From: Chloroflexota bacterium
Lineage (GTDB): Bacteria; Chloroflexota; UBA6077; FW602-bin22
Direction of reading: 5' to 3'
NCBI GenBank assembly: GCA_016875715.1
Contig: VGOZ01000018.1
Span: 1-48,977, forward strand
Length of the DNA: 48,977 nucleotides
The stretch's first letter is position 1. Each line of letters starts with the position of its first letter. The position numbers and the translations under genes are program-made. Shown here piece after piece: positions 1-7,972 of this stretch. The notes under the pieces are model-generated. The model saw nothing but the letters and a program-made list of their open reading frames with translations, was not told where the DNA came from and searched no databases.

Positions 1-1322
1 GTCGCATCGTGCCGACCGAAGGCGATGTTCTCGGCAACCGTCGCGGAGTGGAGGAACGGATCCTGGAAGACGTACCCCAGTTGACGGCGCAGCGACGGAA
101 GGCTGATCTCGCGGAGATCCCGGCCGTCGATGCGAACCACGCCGTTGGCCGGGTCGTAGAACCGCCCGAGAAGCAAGCCTAGCGTCGTCTTTCCCGCGCC
201 GGTCAGGCCCACGATACCCACGGTGTCGCCGGGATTGACCGTCAGATCGATGTCGGACAGCGCGGACTGATTCGCGCCTTGATAGCGGAAAGAGACCCCC
301 TCGATCGAAACGCCGCCCACGATCTCGGGTAGTTCCGGCTTGGCGCGGGATTCTTCGACCGTCTCGATCACGTCGCGGTGGTCGAACAGGCGCTGAATGC
401 GTTCCGCTCCCGCCGCCGCGCCGGAGACCAGGTTCAGGGTCAGGCCGAGTTGACGGACAGGGGTGACGACCATGCCGAGGTACTGAGTAAATGCGACAAG
501 GCTGCCGAGCGTCAGCTGGCCGTCGAGGACCCGGTCGCCGCCCACCCAGAAGACCGCCGCGATCCCGGCAGCGGTCACAAGGCTCATCAGCGGGAACACC
601 CACGAGTTCAGCGCGCCTAGACGGAACGCCGCGTCAAACAGCGTATCGGCGTGCTTGCCGAACCGAGCGACCTCACGTGGCTCGGCCGCGAACGCCTTGA
701 CCACGCGCATTCCGGTCAGGTTCTCCTGGAGCATCGCCGTCAACTGGCCGTACTCGTGCTGAATGCGGCGCGATCGCTCTCGCGCCGGACCGGCGTAGAG
801 CAGAGCGATCACCGCGACGAGAGGGACCACCGCGACGGCGATGAGCGTCAGGCTCGGATCGATCGTGATGAGGATCGCGATGATGAGAACGAGGAGGAAG
901 GTCAGATTGAACAGGGAGTTCAGGCCGCCATTAAGGAACTCCTCGATCGCGCCGGTGTCGATCGAGGAGAGGGCGAACAGATCGCCGGACCGCGCCCGGG
1001 TGTGGTAGGCGTAGGAGGAGCGCTGGACCTTCTCGTAGATGCGATCGCGCAGGTCGAAGGCCACCGCGGACGCGAAACGCTGATACCCGTAGGTGACGCG
1101 GTACCAGACCGCGTCGCGGATGAGGGCGAGGACGATCGTTAGCACCGCCGCGGCGATGAGGAAGCCGAAGTTCCGCTCGCCCAGCCCTCGGTCGATCGCC
1201 TGCCGGACGATCTCGGGTAGCGACATCGCCAGCAGGATCTGCACGAAGTGCCACCCGATGGTCGTCCAGCCGAGACTCTGGTAGGGCGACGCGTAACCGA
1301 GAATGACGCGCAGATACCTCAC
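1..1322 (-). CDS. ABC exporter, fused permease-ATPase (3' end outside window)
   Basis: Half of an ABC-type efflux pump of the MsbA/BmrA type. About 440 codons are visible. Residues ~15-310 are a six-helix exporter membrane domain, with hydrophobic stretches such as NLTFLLVLIIAILI. The nucleotide-binding domain follows, with Walker A GLTGAGKTTL and the Q-loop in VFQDPFLHSATVAENI. The window ends before the LSGGQ signature and Walker B, so completeness cannot be judged. The GTG at 1322 is the only in-frame start after an upstream stop and gives a typical N-terminus (VRYLRVILGYASPY). No Shine-Dalgarno is evident; two tiny ORFs upstream overlap each other and this start (see findings). Substrate unknown. 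A second half-transporter may lie beyond the left edge, since many such exporters are heterodimers (family knowledge). Confidence 0.9.
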   Translation of the reverse strand, partial: MRYLRVILGYASPYQSLGWTTIGWHFVQILLAMSLPEIVRQAIDRGLGERNFGFLIAAAVLTIVLALIRDAVWYRVTYGYQRFASAVAFDLRDRIYEKVQRSSYAYHTRARSGDLFALSSIDTGAIEEFLNGGLNSLFNLTFLLVLIIAILITIDPSLTLIAVAVVPLVAVIALLYAGPARERSRRIQHEYGQLTAMLQENLTGMRVVKAFAAEPREVARFGKHADTLFDAAFRLGALNSWVFPLMSLVTAAGIAAVFWVGGDRVLDGQLTLGSLVAFTQYLGMVVTPVRQLGLTLNLVSGAAAGAERIQRLFDHRDVIETVEESRAKPELPEIVGGVSIEGVSFRYQGANQSALSDIDLTVNPGDTVGIVGLTGAGKTTLGLLLGRFYDPANGVVRIDGRDLREISLPSLRRQLGYVFQDPFLHSATVAENIAFGRHDA

Positions 1323-1405
1323 GGTCGAGGTCCGGTCATCGCGGCGCTACCGCCCCCGGGCTCGACGGTGACCCACGACTGACACTCGGCGGCACGCGTT
1401 CGGGA

Positions 1406-1411
1406 ATCGTA
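1406..1411 (-). promoter_or_regulatory. Possible -10 element upstream of the ABC exporter
   Basis: TACGAT on the minus strand, matching the TANNNT hexamers seen before many genes here. It ends 10 bases before a 19-codon ORF (GTG at 1395) whose TGA overlaps a 6-codon ORF (ATG at 1339), whose TGA in turn overlaps the exporter GTG. No -35 recognised. Confidence 0.35.
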
Positions 1412-1469
1412 CCCTCCAACGGGGGATCGGGCAACCGCCCACGGCGGGCGGCATTGCCCCAATCGCATA

Positions 1470-1498
1470 TTGACCCCCGCCGGCGAACAGGATAGGCT
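1470..1498 (+). promoter_or_regulatory. Probable sigma-70-type promoter for the gene at 1588
   Basis: TTGACC (1470-1475), a 17-base spacer and TAGGCT (1493-1498). The spacing is canonical and both hexamers are close to consensus. It would give a leader of about 80 bases that contains an inverted repeat. Confidence 0.45.
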
Positions 1499-1519
1499 GG
1501 ACCTCTATCAACAGAGTTC

Positions 1520-1539
1520 CCGAATCGTTACGGATTCGG
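1520..1539 (+). repeat. Inverted repeat in the 5' leader
   Basis: Perfect 7-base stem CCGAATC / GATTCGG around a 6-base loop, between the probable promoter (1470-1498) and the start at 1588. There is no T-run after it, so it is more likely an operator or mRNA hairpin than a terminator. Function unknown. Confidence 0.4.
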
Positions 1540-1587
1540 TATGCAACTCCACCCCGGGTCGCGGATTCTTGATCAGTGGAGGTTGGT

Positions 1588-2541
1588 GTGGCGTCGTACG
1601 ATTGGCCAGCCCTCGACCGTAGTCAGGTCATCGATCCTGATGTGGCGCTCGATCGGGAATGGACTCTGACAAGTCGGGCCGGGTGCACCGCCGCGGGTAC
1701 CGCGCTTGGGGCCTGTGCACGCTCGTCTCACGGCACGCTGATGGTCACAGATCCGTCGGGCGAGCGGCGCGTTCTCGTCGCGAAGATGGATGAGGAGATC
1801 GAGATCCTGGATCGCGACGGTGGAGAACGGATCGCGCTGGCGACAAACGAGTATCACGATGGCACGATCCACCCCGGAGGGCACCTCCATCTGGAGTCGG
1901 TTCGACGGGATGAAGATCGCGTCGTGTGGCGCTGGCGCGTCCGCGAGATCACGATCGAGAAGTCGATCTCACTGCTGCCGAGAAAGGCGGCCACGGTTGT
2001 TCGCTACCGTGTGGTCGATTCGCCGCAGCCGATCCGTCTGCGAGTGACGATCTTCCTGGCGAATCGCACGGTGAACGAGCGGACGCAAGGCGCGCTCGAT
2101 TGGCGTTACGGCATCGAGTCCCGTGCTTACGGGATCGTTGCCCGGGCCTGGCCCGAGGCGATGCCCGTCGGTGTGTTCGGTTGGTCGGCGCACCATGGTC
2201 ACGTCAGTCCCGGCCTTTTTGTACAGACCGATCTCTGGTACTGGCGTTTCCTCCACCGCAACGATCGTGCCGATGGCTACCCCTATGTCGAGGATCTCTT
2301 CAGCCCGGGCCTGATGGCCTTCGATCTTCAGACCGGCGGTGAGGCGACGATTCTGGCGTCCGGTGGGGCAGCCGATCCGGGGCATCTTCAGCGGATGGAG
2401 GTTCGCCTTGCCCACGAACTGGAGGCCTGGACGATGAAGCACCAGCCTCCGGATTTCACGCCGCCGCCGTGGTTGGCAGCCAGGCCGGATCACTTCGACA
2501 GGGCTTCCGCGAGCGCCGTTCCTGCCGAGGCCGGCAGATGA
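1588..2541 (+). CDS. Stand-alone glycogen-debranching-enzyme N-terminal domain protein
   Basis: 317 residues resembling the N-terminal beta-sandwich domain of bacterial/archaeal glycogen debranching enzymes (GDE_N type). Supporting stretches are GTLMVTDPSGERRVLVAKMD, HPGGHLHLESV, the WRWRVREITIEKSISLLP strand and RYRVVDSPQPIRLRVT. In the full enzyme this domain precedes a glucosidase domain of about 370 residues; here the protein stops after a Pro-rich tail and no catalytic domain follows. The start is the GTG at 1588 because GGAGG (1578-1582) sits five bases upstream; a GTG at 1576 would overlap that site. The last 52 bases overlap the tail of the convergent DUF1786 gene. A carbohydrate-binding role is inferred from the family only. 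Confidence 0.72.
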   Translation: MASYDWPALDRSQVIDPDVALDREWTLTSRAGCTAAGTALGACARSSHGTLMVTDPSGERRVLVAKMDEEIEILDRDGGERIALATNEYHDGTIHPGGHLHLESVRRDEDRVVWRWRVREITIEKSISLLPRKAATVVRYRVVDSPQPIRLRVTIFLANRTVNERTQGALDWRYGIESRAYGIVARAWPEAMPVGVFGWSAHHGHVSPGLFVQTDLWYWRFLHRNDRADGYPYVEDLFSPGLMAFDLQTGGEATILASGGAADPGHLQRMEVRLAHELEAWTMKHQPPDFTPPPWLAARPDHFDRASASAVPAEAGR

Positions 2542-3575
2542 TCCGCTGCAGCGTGGAGGAGGCCGAAGCACCCGGCCAGCATCATGTCGCCGTACGGAGC
2601 GGCGTAATAGGCGCCTGAACCGACCCTCAGCAGCCGCCGGCGCGGGCCTGTCACCGCCCGGAAAGCCGGTGGCGGCCCGCCACGCGGCCAGACCACCGCG
2701 CCGTGCCCACGATTGTGGAAGACCTCGTCGTTGGAGATCGTACCGTCGCCGAGCTGCGCGAGGTATCTCTCCAGCCGCGCTACGGTGAGTTCGCCGGTGT
2801 GGTGCTCGAAGATGCCGACGATCCTCTCCTCCTCGATAGCGAACGCGAGCGTGTGGAAGTTCCCCACATTGACGGCAAGACGCGTGCGCTCGTCCGCGAC
2901 CGCCGGATCGTCGCGTGCGCCGAGGATCGCTGCCGGACCGGTGTCCATCACCACGAGGGGCACCCCCGCCGGCGCCGCCGCGGCGACCGCGGCCATGCGC
3001 GTAAGGTGGGAGGGAATCGCGTCTCCGGCGTACGCGAACGCGCGGAGGTCGTTTCGTGCCTCCACCGTTTCGGCGAGGTGGGCAAACCGGAACTGACGGT
3101 CGCTCATATCTGGCGGCGCCGCTCCGTGGTCGAACACCGCTACGGCAAGCGCGTCCCACTCCGGGTTCTGGTGGAAGGCGCGCAAACTTACCTGTATCGC
3201 GCCGAGGTGTAAGTCGCCCATTACGACCGTGCGACAGGCGGGCGGCGCCTCGACCGCGTTGCCGACGATCCGAACGCCGAGTGCCTCGATCTTCGTGAGA
3301 TCGTCGTCGAAGCTCAGCGCCGCCACGCGCTCGGCGAAGACGGGCAGGCCGGCCCGCAAGTGATCCTCCACGGCCCACATCGAGGGCCCGCCGCCCGCGG
3401 TCGTACCTACGAGAAGCAGCGGTGCCCGATCATCCGTCGCGGCGCGAATCTGACCGGCGGCGATCGCGGTTGGCGACGGCATCACGAGTTTGATGCCGTT
3501 TTCGATTGGCTGTTCCGTATCCCAGAGCAGGATGTCCTGCGTCCCGGTGCCGACGTCGATCGCCAGGATACGCAC
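2490..3575 (-). CDS. DUF1786 family protein (COG4012-like)
   Basis: 361 residues. The start MRILAIDVGTGTQDILLWD is characteristic of DUF1786, which has an ASKHA-like phosphate-binding loop at its N-terminus. Further family-like stretches are VNVGNFHTLAFAIEEERIVGIFEHHTGEL and HGAVVWPRG. The biochemical function of the family is not established; an actin/hexokinase-like ATP-binding fold is inferred. GTG start at 3575, with TACGAT on the minus strand ending seven bases before it and no Shine-Dalgarno, so the mRNA is probably leaderless. It is divergent from purK and convergent, with overlap, with the GDE N-terminal-domain gene. Confidence 0.8.
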   Translation of the reverse strand: MRILAIDVGTGTQDILLWDTEQPIENGIKLVMPSPTAIAAGQIRAATDDRAPLLLVGTTAGGGPSMWAVEDHLRAGLPVFAERVAALSFDDDLTKIEALGVRIVGNAVEAPPACRTVVMGDLHLGAIQVSLRAFHQNPEWDALAVAVFDHGAAPPDMSDRQFRFAHLAETVEARNDLRAFAYAGDAIPSHLTRMAAVAAAAPAGVPLVVMDTGPAAILGARDDPAVADERTRLAVNVGNFHTLAFAIEEERIVGIFEHHTGELTVARLERYLAQLGDGTISNDEVFHNRGHGAVVWPRGGPPPAFRAVTGPRRRLLRVGSGAYYAAPYGDMMLAGCFGLLHAAADHLPASAGTALAEALSK

Positions 3576-3582
3576 GCCTACA

Positions 3583-3588
3583 ATCGTA
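3583..3588 (-). promoter_or_regulatory. -10 element, leaderless geometry, DUF1786 gene
   Basis: TACGAT, seven bases before the GTG at 3575. No -35 recognised. Confidence 0.5.
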
Positions 3589-3623
3589 GAGGCCGTGCCG
3601 GGCCTGGCCGCTTCAGGTCGGAC

Positions 3624-3629
3624 TAGACT
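3624..3629 (+). promoter_or_regulatory. -10 element, leaderless geometry, purK
   Basis: TAGACT, eight bases before the purK GTG at 3638. No Shine-Dalgarno fits between. Confidence 0.5.
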
Positions 3630-3637
3630 GCGATCCC

Positions 3638-4783
3638 GTGCGGATTGGCATCATCGGCGGCGGACAGCTCGCGCGGATGACGGCTCAGGCCGCACCGGGC
3701 GAAGGTTGCGCGGTTTCGGTCGTCGAGCGTGCCGGCGGATCGCCTGCCGGACAGATAGTCGGTTCGGCGGAGATTGTGGGCGACTGGCGCCAGGAGGCGG
3801 TGCGAGCGCGCCTTCTGACGACCTCGGACGCCATCGTGCTGGAAAACGAGTTCATCGACCCGGCGGCGCTCGCGTGGTTCGAGAGGCGGGGATGCCCAGT
3901 CTTCCCGTCGGCGTCGGTGCTCGCGGTCATCCAGGACAAGCTGACGCAGAAGCAGATGCTCCAGGCGGCCGGAGTTCCCGTGGCCGACTTCGTGCCGATC
4001 GCGTCGGTCGATGATGTCCGCCGCGCCGGCGAGGCGTGGGGATTTCCCATCGTCGTGAAGGCGAGGCGGAACGGCTACGACGGCTATGGCAACATGACAC
4101 TGCGTCGGGGAGACGACTTCGATGCGGCGCTCGACCGGCTGGGCGGGGGCACCGGCGCGGGCGGACCGGGCGGCCTCTACGCCGAGCGATGGGTGCCCTT
4201 CGTCTCCGAACTCGCCACGATCGTCGCGATCGGCACTGGCGGAGAGACAACCCTGTACCCGATCGCCGCGACGACGCAGGAGGACCACATCTGCCACGAG
4301 GTCATCGCTCCGGCGCCGATCGATGCGGCCAGTATCGATCGAGCGATTGCCGTCGCTCGTGGCGCCGCCGCCGCCAGTGGTGCGGTCGGGTTGCTCGCGG
4401 TTGAGATGTTCCTGCTCGGCGATGGGCAGGTCCTCGCCAATGAATTGGCTCCCCGGCCCCACAACTCTGGCCACTACACGATCGAAGCGTGCGCGACGTC
4501 GCAGTTCGCCAATCTCTGTCGGATCGCCTCCGGGCGGACGCCCGGTCCGACGACGATGGTACGCGGCGGAGCCGCGATGGTGAACCTGCTAGGCACGACG
4601 AGCGGCGCGGCCAAGCCTACGGGTCTGTCCGCGGCTGGAGCGGTGCCGGACTTCTTCGTCCACATCTACGGCAAGGCCGAAGTCCGCCGCGGACGCAAGA
4701 TGGGGCACGTCACCGCGCTGGCCGACTCACCGGTGGATGCGCTCGAGCGCGCCCGTGCCGCGGCCCGTATGATCGGATGGTGA
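3638..4783 (+). CDS. purK: N5-carboxyaminoimidazole ribonucleotide synthase
   Basis: Purine biosynthesis: ATP-dependent carboxylation of AIR to N5-CAIR, an ATP-grasp enzyme in the cytoplasm. 381 residues, normal for PurK. The N-terminal pre-ATP-grasp loop is [14 protein letters not shown]; the ATP-grasp core carries [26 protein letters not shown] and YAERWVPF; the metal/ATP region is [25 protein letters not shown], followed by the C-terminal PurK domain ([16 protein letters not shown]). GTG start at 3638 with a leaderless-type -10. The stop overlaps the purE start, so the two are co-transcribed; PurE takes its unstable product, which explains the coupling. Confidence 0.95.
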   Translation: MRIGIIGGGQLARMTAQAAPGEGCAVSVVERAGGSPAGQIVGSAEIVGDWRQEAVRARLLTTSDAIVLENEFIDPAALAWFERRGCPVFPSASVLAVIQDKLTQKQMLQAAGVPVADFVPIASVDDVRRAGEAWGFPIVVKARRNGYDGYGNMTLRRGDDFDAALDRLGGGTGAGGPGGLYAERWVPFVSELATIVAIGTGGETTLYPIAATTQEDHICHEVIAPAPIDAASIDRAIAVARGAAAASGAVGLLAVEMFLLGDGQVLANELAPRPHNSGHYTIEACATSQFANLCRIASGRTPGPTTMVRGGAAMVNLLGTTSGAAKPTGLSAAGAVPDFFVHIYGKAEVRRGRKMGHVTALADSPVDALERARAAARMIGW

Positions 4784-5298
4784 GATCGGCACCGCGCGTC
4801 GGCATCGCGATGGGGAGCGAGTCCGACTGGGGGATGCTCCGCCCGGCCGCCGAGATCGTGGCCGAGTTCGGCGTGCCGTTTGAGGTCCGCGTCCTCTCTG
4901 CGCACCGCACGCCCGATCGCATGGCCGAGTATGGGCGGACCGCGGCGGAGAGAGGGATCCGAGTGATCGTCGCAACCGCCGGTGGCGCGGCACATCTGCC
5001 CGGAATGCTCGCGGCGCACACGATCGTGCCGGTCATCGGTGTGCCGGCCCCAACGGCCCATCTCCAGGGTCTGGATTCTCTCCTCTCGATCGTGCAGATG
5101 CCACGCGGTGTGCCGGTGGCGACGGTCGCGATCGGCGGGGCGCTGAACGCGGGCCTGCTCGCGCTCCAGATCCTCGCCACCAACGATGACGCGCTGGCGG
5201 AGCGTCTGGTCCGCTATCGCGCCGAGCGGGCCGAGGCGGTGATCGCGAGCGATGCACGCGTCGCCGCGGACGGCGCATCGCTCGGCGGGGGAGCGTAG
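4777..5298 (+). CDS. purE: N5-carboxyaminoimidazole ribonucleotide mutase
   Basis: Converts N5-CAIR to CAIR, the step after PurK. 173 residues, with the class I PurE signatures [22 protein letters not shown] and [16 protein letters not shown], and the substrate loop [21 protein letters not shown]. The ATG at 4777 overlaps purK by seven bases; the GTG at 4780 (four-base overlap) is an equally possible start. Translation is probably coupled to purK. The C-terminal tail (after ~150) is an Ala/Glu-rich extension. A hairpin follows immediately. Confidence 0.95.
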   Translation: MVRSAPRVGIAMGSESDWGMLRPAAEIVAEFGVPFEVRVLSAHRTPDRMAEYGRTAAERGIRVIVATAGGAAHLPGMLAAHTIVPVIGVPAPTAHLQGLDSLLSIVQMPRGVPVATVAIGGALNAGLLALQILATNDDALAERLVRYRAERAEAVIASDARVAADGASLGGGA

Positions 5299-5301
5299 GC
5301 G

Positions 5302-5324
5302 CGATCGGTCCTCAGGGCCGATCG
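5302..5324. terminator. Bidirectional hairpin between purE and the MBL-fold gene
   Basis: Stem CGATCGGTCC / GGGCCGATCG (ten pairs, one G-U) with a three-base TCA loop. The loop is the complement of the TGA stop of the minus-strand gene ending at 5312. No T-run on either side, so intrinsic termination would be weak. Confidence 0.4.
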
Positions 5325-6163
5325 ATCCAGCGGTAGCCTTCCCCTGCGGGGACGATCTGTCCCCAGGCCGGAAAAGGACGATGAGTGAACGCCCAGGTCG
5401 CGTCCGGGCCCGCGTCGGTGAGCATGCGCCGCCGCGACCGCTCCATCGACTCGGCGTCCCTCCCTCGCGACACCCACGACAGATTCCGGACCTCGCACGG
5501 GTGATGGAAGAGATCGCCGACGAAGTAGAACCGCGCGCCGCCGGAGACCACCCGCACGCAGAGATGACCCGGCGACTCGCCGGGCGTCGCCAGCGCATCG
5601 ACTCCGGGGACGATCGTGCGATCGCCATCGATGGGATCGAGGAGGCCGGCCCGCGCCACCGCCCCGAGGTGTACCGAGAGCAGCGAGTGCGGATCGTGTC
5701 GGGAGGGCAGCGAGTCCCAATCGGCCCGACCGATCGTGTGGCGCGCGTTCGGGAATCTTGGTTGGCGGACCCCATCGCGGATCTCGCTCGCGCCCGCGAA
5801 GTGATCGCCGTGGCCGTGGGTGACGACCACGTGGCTGATGTCGCCCGGGCCGAAACCAAGCGCGTGGAGACCGGCGAGCAGGCCGGGCGAGCGTTGATGG
5901 CGCGGCGGCTTCCACATTGAGAGAGGGCCGGGATCGTCGAAGCCGAGATCCACCAGCACACGCGCCCTTCCGATCTCGATGAGGGCGCAGTGGTACCCGA
6001 CCGTGATCTCGCCGAGGTCGTCCGCCTCCGGAACGTCGCGTCGCCACACCGCCTCGGGAACGAGGAGATCGCGCACGATCGTCGATCGCCCCGACCCGTC
6101 GGAGATGAGGCTGACCCGGGCGTCGCCGAAGGTGCGGGTCGTGACGTAGCGCGACGGCTCCAT
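5312..6163 (-). CDS. Metallo-beta-lactamase-fold hydrolase
   Basis: 283 residues of the MBL-fold superfamily. The zinc motif THGHGDHFAG (HxHxDH) lies near residue 110, a second metal His is in TPGESPGHLCV, and the bridging Asp is in FYFVGDLFHH. VTVGYHCALIEIGRARVLVD is the usual first beta-strand pair. It resembles the lactonase/N-acyl-homoserine-lactonase-like branch, but the substrate cannot be assigned. The ATG at 6163 is preferred to a longer frame: the longer version would run into the SDR gene, and TACGAT ends nine bases before 6163. Its stop codon is the loop of the hairpin shared with purE. Confidence 0.85.
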   Translation of the reverse strand: MEPSRYVTTRTFGDARVSLISDGSGRSTIVRDLLVPEAVWRRDVPEADDLGEITVGYHCALIEIGRARVLVDLGFDDPGPLSMWKPPRHQRSPGLLAGLHALGFGPGDISHVVVTHGHGDHFAGASEIRDGVRQPRFPNARHTIGRADWDSLPSRHDPHSLLSVHLGAVARAGLLDPIDGDRTIVPGVDALATPGESPGHLCVRVVSGGARFYFVGDLFHHPCEVRNLSWVSRGRDAESMERSRRRMLTDAGPDATWAFTHRPFPAWGQIVPAGEGYRWIDRP

Positions 6164-6172
6164 TTCCCACGC

Positions 6173-6178
6173 ATCGTA
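6173..6178 (-). promoter_or_regulatory. -10 element, leaderless geometry, MBL-fold gene
   Basis: TACGAT, nine bases before the ATG at 6163, in the 43-base gap after the SDR gene. Confidence 0.4.
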
Positions 6179-6206
6179 CCATCCGGGCGCGTCGCCCCCG
6201 TGATGA

Positions 6207-6983
6207 TCAGCCTCGCGGTCCGCCCGCCACGTAGATCGTCTGGCCATTGACATAGGCGGCGTCGTCGCTGAGGAGGAAGGCGATCACCACCGAGATGTCG
6301 CGCGGTCGCGCGATTCGGCCGAGTGGTACCTCCTTGGCCCAGGCCTCGGCGAGCGCGTCCCAGTCCAGATTCTGGCGGGCGGCGACGGCCCGGGTCATCG
6401 CCGTGTCCACATACCCCGGGGCGACCGCGTTGGTGGTGATCCCGAAGGGGCCCAGTTCGATCGCCAGGGTACGCGCCAACCCCTGGATGCCCGCTTTCGC
6501 CGCGGCGTAGTTTGCCTGCCCGCGCAGACCGAGCGCGGAGATCGACGACAGGAGGATGATGCGACCGGCACGCCGCGGAACCATCAAGCCCTGCGCCGCA
6601 CGCGCCACCAGAAATGCGCCGCGGAGGTGCACGTCCATCACGTCGTCCCAATCCTCCTCGCTCATGCGAAAGAGGAGGTTGTCCCGCAGGATGCCGGCGC
6701 ACGCCACCGCCGCGTCGACGCGCCCGAACGCGCGCTCGACTTGCTGAAACGCGGTTTCGACAGAGGCCCGGTCGGTCACGTCGGTCCCGATGGCGATCGC
6801 GCGATTGGACCCGAAGCGGTCGACCAGAGTCCAGTGGATGGCGGTCAGCCGCGCTTCGTCACGATCGAGCAGTGCGACCCGCGCGCCCCTGGTGAGAGCG
6901 AGTTCGGCCGTATCGGCGCCGATGCCGCTCGCCGCGCCCGTGATGGCGATCGTACGGTCGCGGAGATCGGCGCGCGAGGTAAT
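6207..6983 (-). CDS. SDR-family oxidoreductase (FabG-like), start uncertain
   Basis: NAD(P)-dependent short-chain dehydrogenase. It has TGAASGIG cofactor loop, the degenerate NNAG-type stretch VACAGI, catalytic Ser in ILLSSISALG and YAAAK, and ends in the usual VNGQTIYVAGG. Resembles 3-oxoacyl-reductase/FabG enzymes; substrate unknown. The start is a puzzle. Between the upstream stop (7012) and the conserved RTIAITG there is no in-frame ATG, GTG, TTG or CTG. ATT at 6983 would give a normal N-terminus (258 aa); the nearest conventional start is a GTG about 100 bases further up, inside the preceding gene. Either a non-standard start or a coupled long form is used, or there is a sequence error. 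Follows the unknown gene 7012-7743 in the same direction. Confidence 0.85.
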   Translation of the reverse strand: MTSRADLRDRTIAITGAASGIGADTAELALTRGARVALLDRDEARLTAIHWTLVDRFGSNRAIAIGTDVTDRASVETAFQQVERAFGRVDAAVACAGILRDNLLFRMSEEDWDDVMDVHLRGAFLVARAAQGLMVPRRAGRIILLSSISALGLRGQANYAAAKAGIQGLARTLAIELGPFGITTNAVAPGYVDTAMTRAVAARQNLDWDALAEAWAKEVPLGRIARPRDISVVIAFLLSDDAAYVNGQTIYVAGGPRG

Positions 6984-7011
6984 TTCCGACGTGGCCGGTT
7001 CTCGCGCGCGA

Positions 7012-7743
7012 CTACTGGACGAGGCGGAGGTGGCCGCGGCGCACCTCGCGCTCCGGCATCGGATCGGAAGGCGCGGCACCGGTACTCTCGCCGCCGGTGA
7101 GGAAGGCCGACGCGATTGCGATGAGTGCCGCGCACAGGCGGTCATCCTCGCCGGCGGCTTCGGGGAGCGGCAGCGAGATCGAAGCCTCGCGCACGAAGGC
7201 GAGACCGCGACTGACGAACAGGCTGTTCCGATCGACGTGGACCGGACGCCCCGGAAACGCGGTGCGCAGCGGAGCGGCCAGACCGTTGAGGAAGGCGGGG
7301 TCGGCCATCCGCCGCTGGACGCGCAGGACTTCCGGATCGGCACGCGAGAACGCGCGAGCGCCGCTGAGCGTGACCATCGCGCAGTCGAGGAGGACGAACC
7401 GGAGAAACCAACCGCTGGGGAGGGGAACCGATCGAGCCGCGACCCGTCCCTGCGCCGACCGCTCGTGGGTCTTTCCCGCGGCGTATACCTGTGCCCCGTT
7501 ATCTCCCGCGCATCGTACGTGCCGGCCGGCCCGAGGCACGCCGTCCGAGTCCGGTCCCGGTAGCGTCTCGGGAAAGGCGCTGGCGAAGGCGTCGACCGTG
7601 CGCCGAATCCGCGCGGGCACGGTCGTCGGCGTCCCTTGCTGGAAGGAGGCGCTTCCGTCGACCCGTGGCACCGCCCCAGATCGTACAGGATCGTACGGGC
7701 CTCCATGGTATGGCGCGGCGCACGGCTGAGTTGCCGGGTACAT
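7012..7743 (-). CDS. Hypothetical protein
   Basis: 243 residues, not recognised. The N-terminal ~60 residues are Pro/Gly/Ala-rich (MYPATQPCAAPYHGG); the C-terminal half looks globular, e.g. RRMADPAFLNGLAAPLRTAF and LCAALIAIASAFLTGG. The ATG at 7743 is chosen because AGGAG lies six bases upstream; a longer frame exists but lacks such a site. The gene ends just before the SDR and is probably co-transcribed with it. The conserved-looking C-terminal part suggests a real gene rather than chance. No transmembrane segment seen. Confidence 0.55.
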   Translation of the reverse strand: MYPATQPCAAPYHGGPYDPVRSGAVPRVDGSASFQQGTPTTVPARIRRTVDAFASAFPETLPGPDSDGVPRAGRHVRCAGDNGAQVYAAGKTHERSAQGRVAARSVPLPSGWFLRFVLLDCAMVTLSGARAFSRADPEVLRVQRRMADPAFLNGLAAPLRTAFPGRPVHVDRNSLFVSRGLAFVREASISLPLPEAAGEDDRLCAALIAIASAFLTGGESTGAAPSDPMPEREVRRGHLRLVQ

Positions 7744-7972
7744 CTCGGTCTCCTGCGTTGTCCGGCCCGGAACTCCGGCGCCTACAGCGCGTGCGTGCTT
7801 CCCAGCGTGTACCTCCCTTCCCGAATCATCTCCCCGTCTCCAGGTGTCCACCAAACCGGCTCAACTCCAGGGGCGGTGACGTGGTCGTAGGCGAGGGTCC
7901 GCTTGAGATGCTCGCCCTGCCCGTTCGAGACGGTGCTTTCCGCAGCGCGTCGAAGGGCCCGACGCCGTCGGC
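7744..7972. other. Gene-poor stretch, left part of decayed region
   Basis: No convincing gene. A 69-codon minus-strand frame (7782-7991, C-terminal part AESTVSNGQGEHLKRTLAYD) could be one more eroded piece of the YD-repeat protein, but it lacks a start signal and a recognisable domain. Confidence 0.3.

Noticed and set aside
1969-3378. 469-codon minus-strand frame
   Set aside because: Arg/Gly-rich shadow of the DUF1786 frame and antisense to the debranching-domain gene.
4666-6702. 678-codon minus-strand frame
   Set aside because: Crosses purE (antisense), the MBL-fold gene and the SDR in the wrong frame; only its start shows SDR-like noise.
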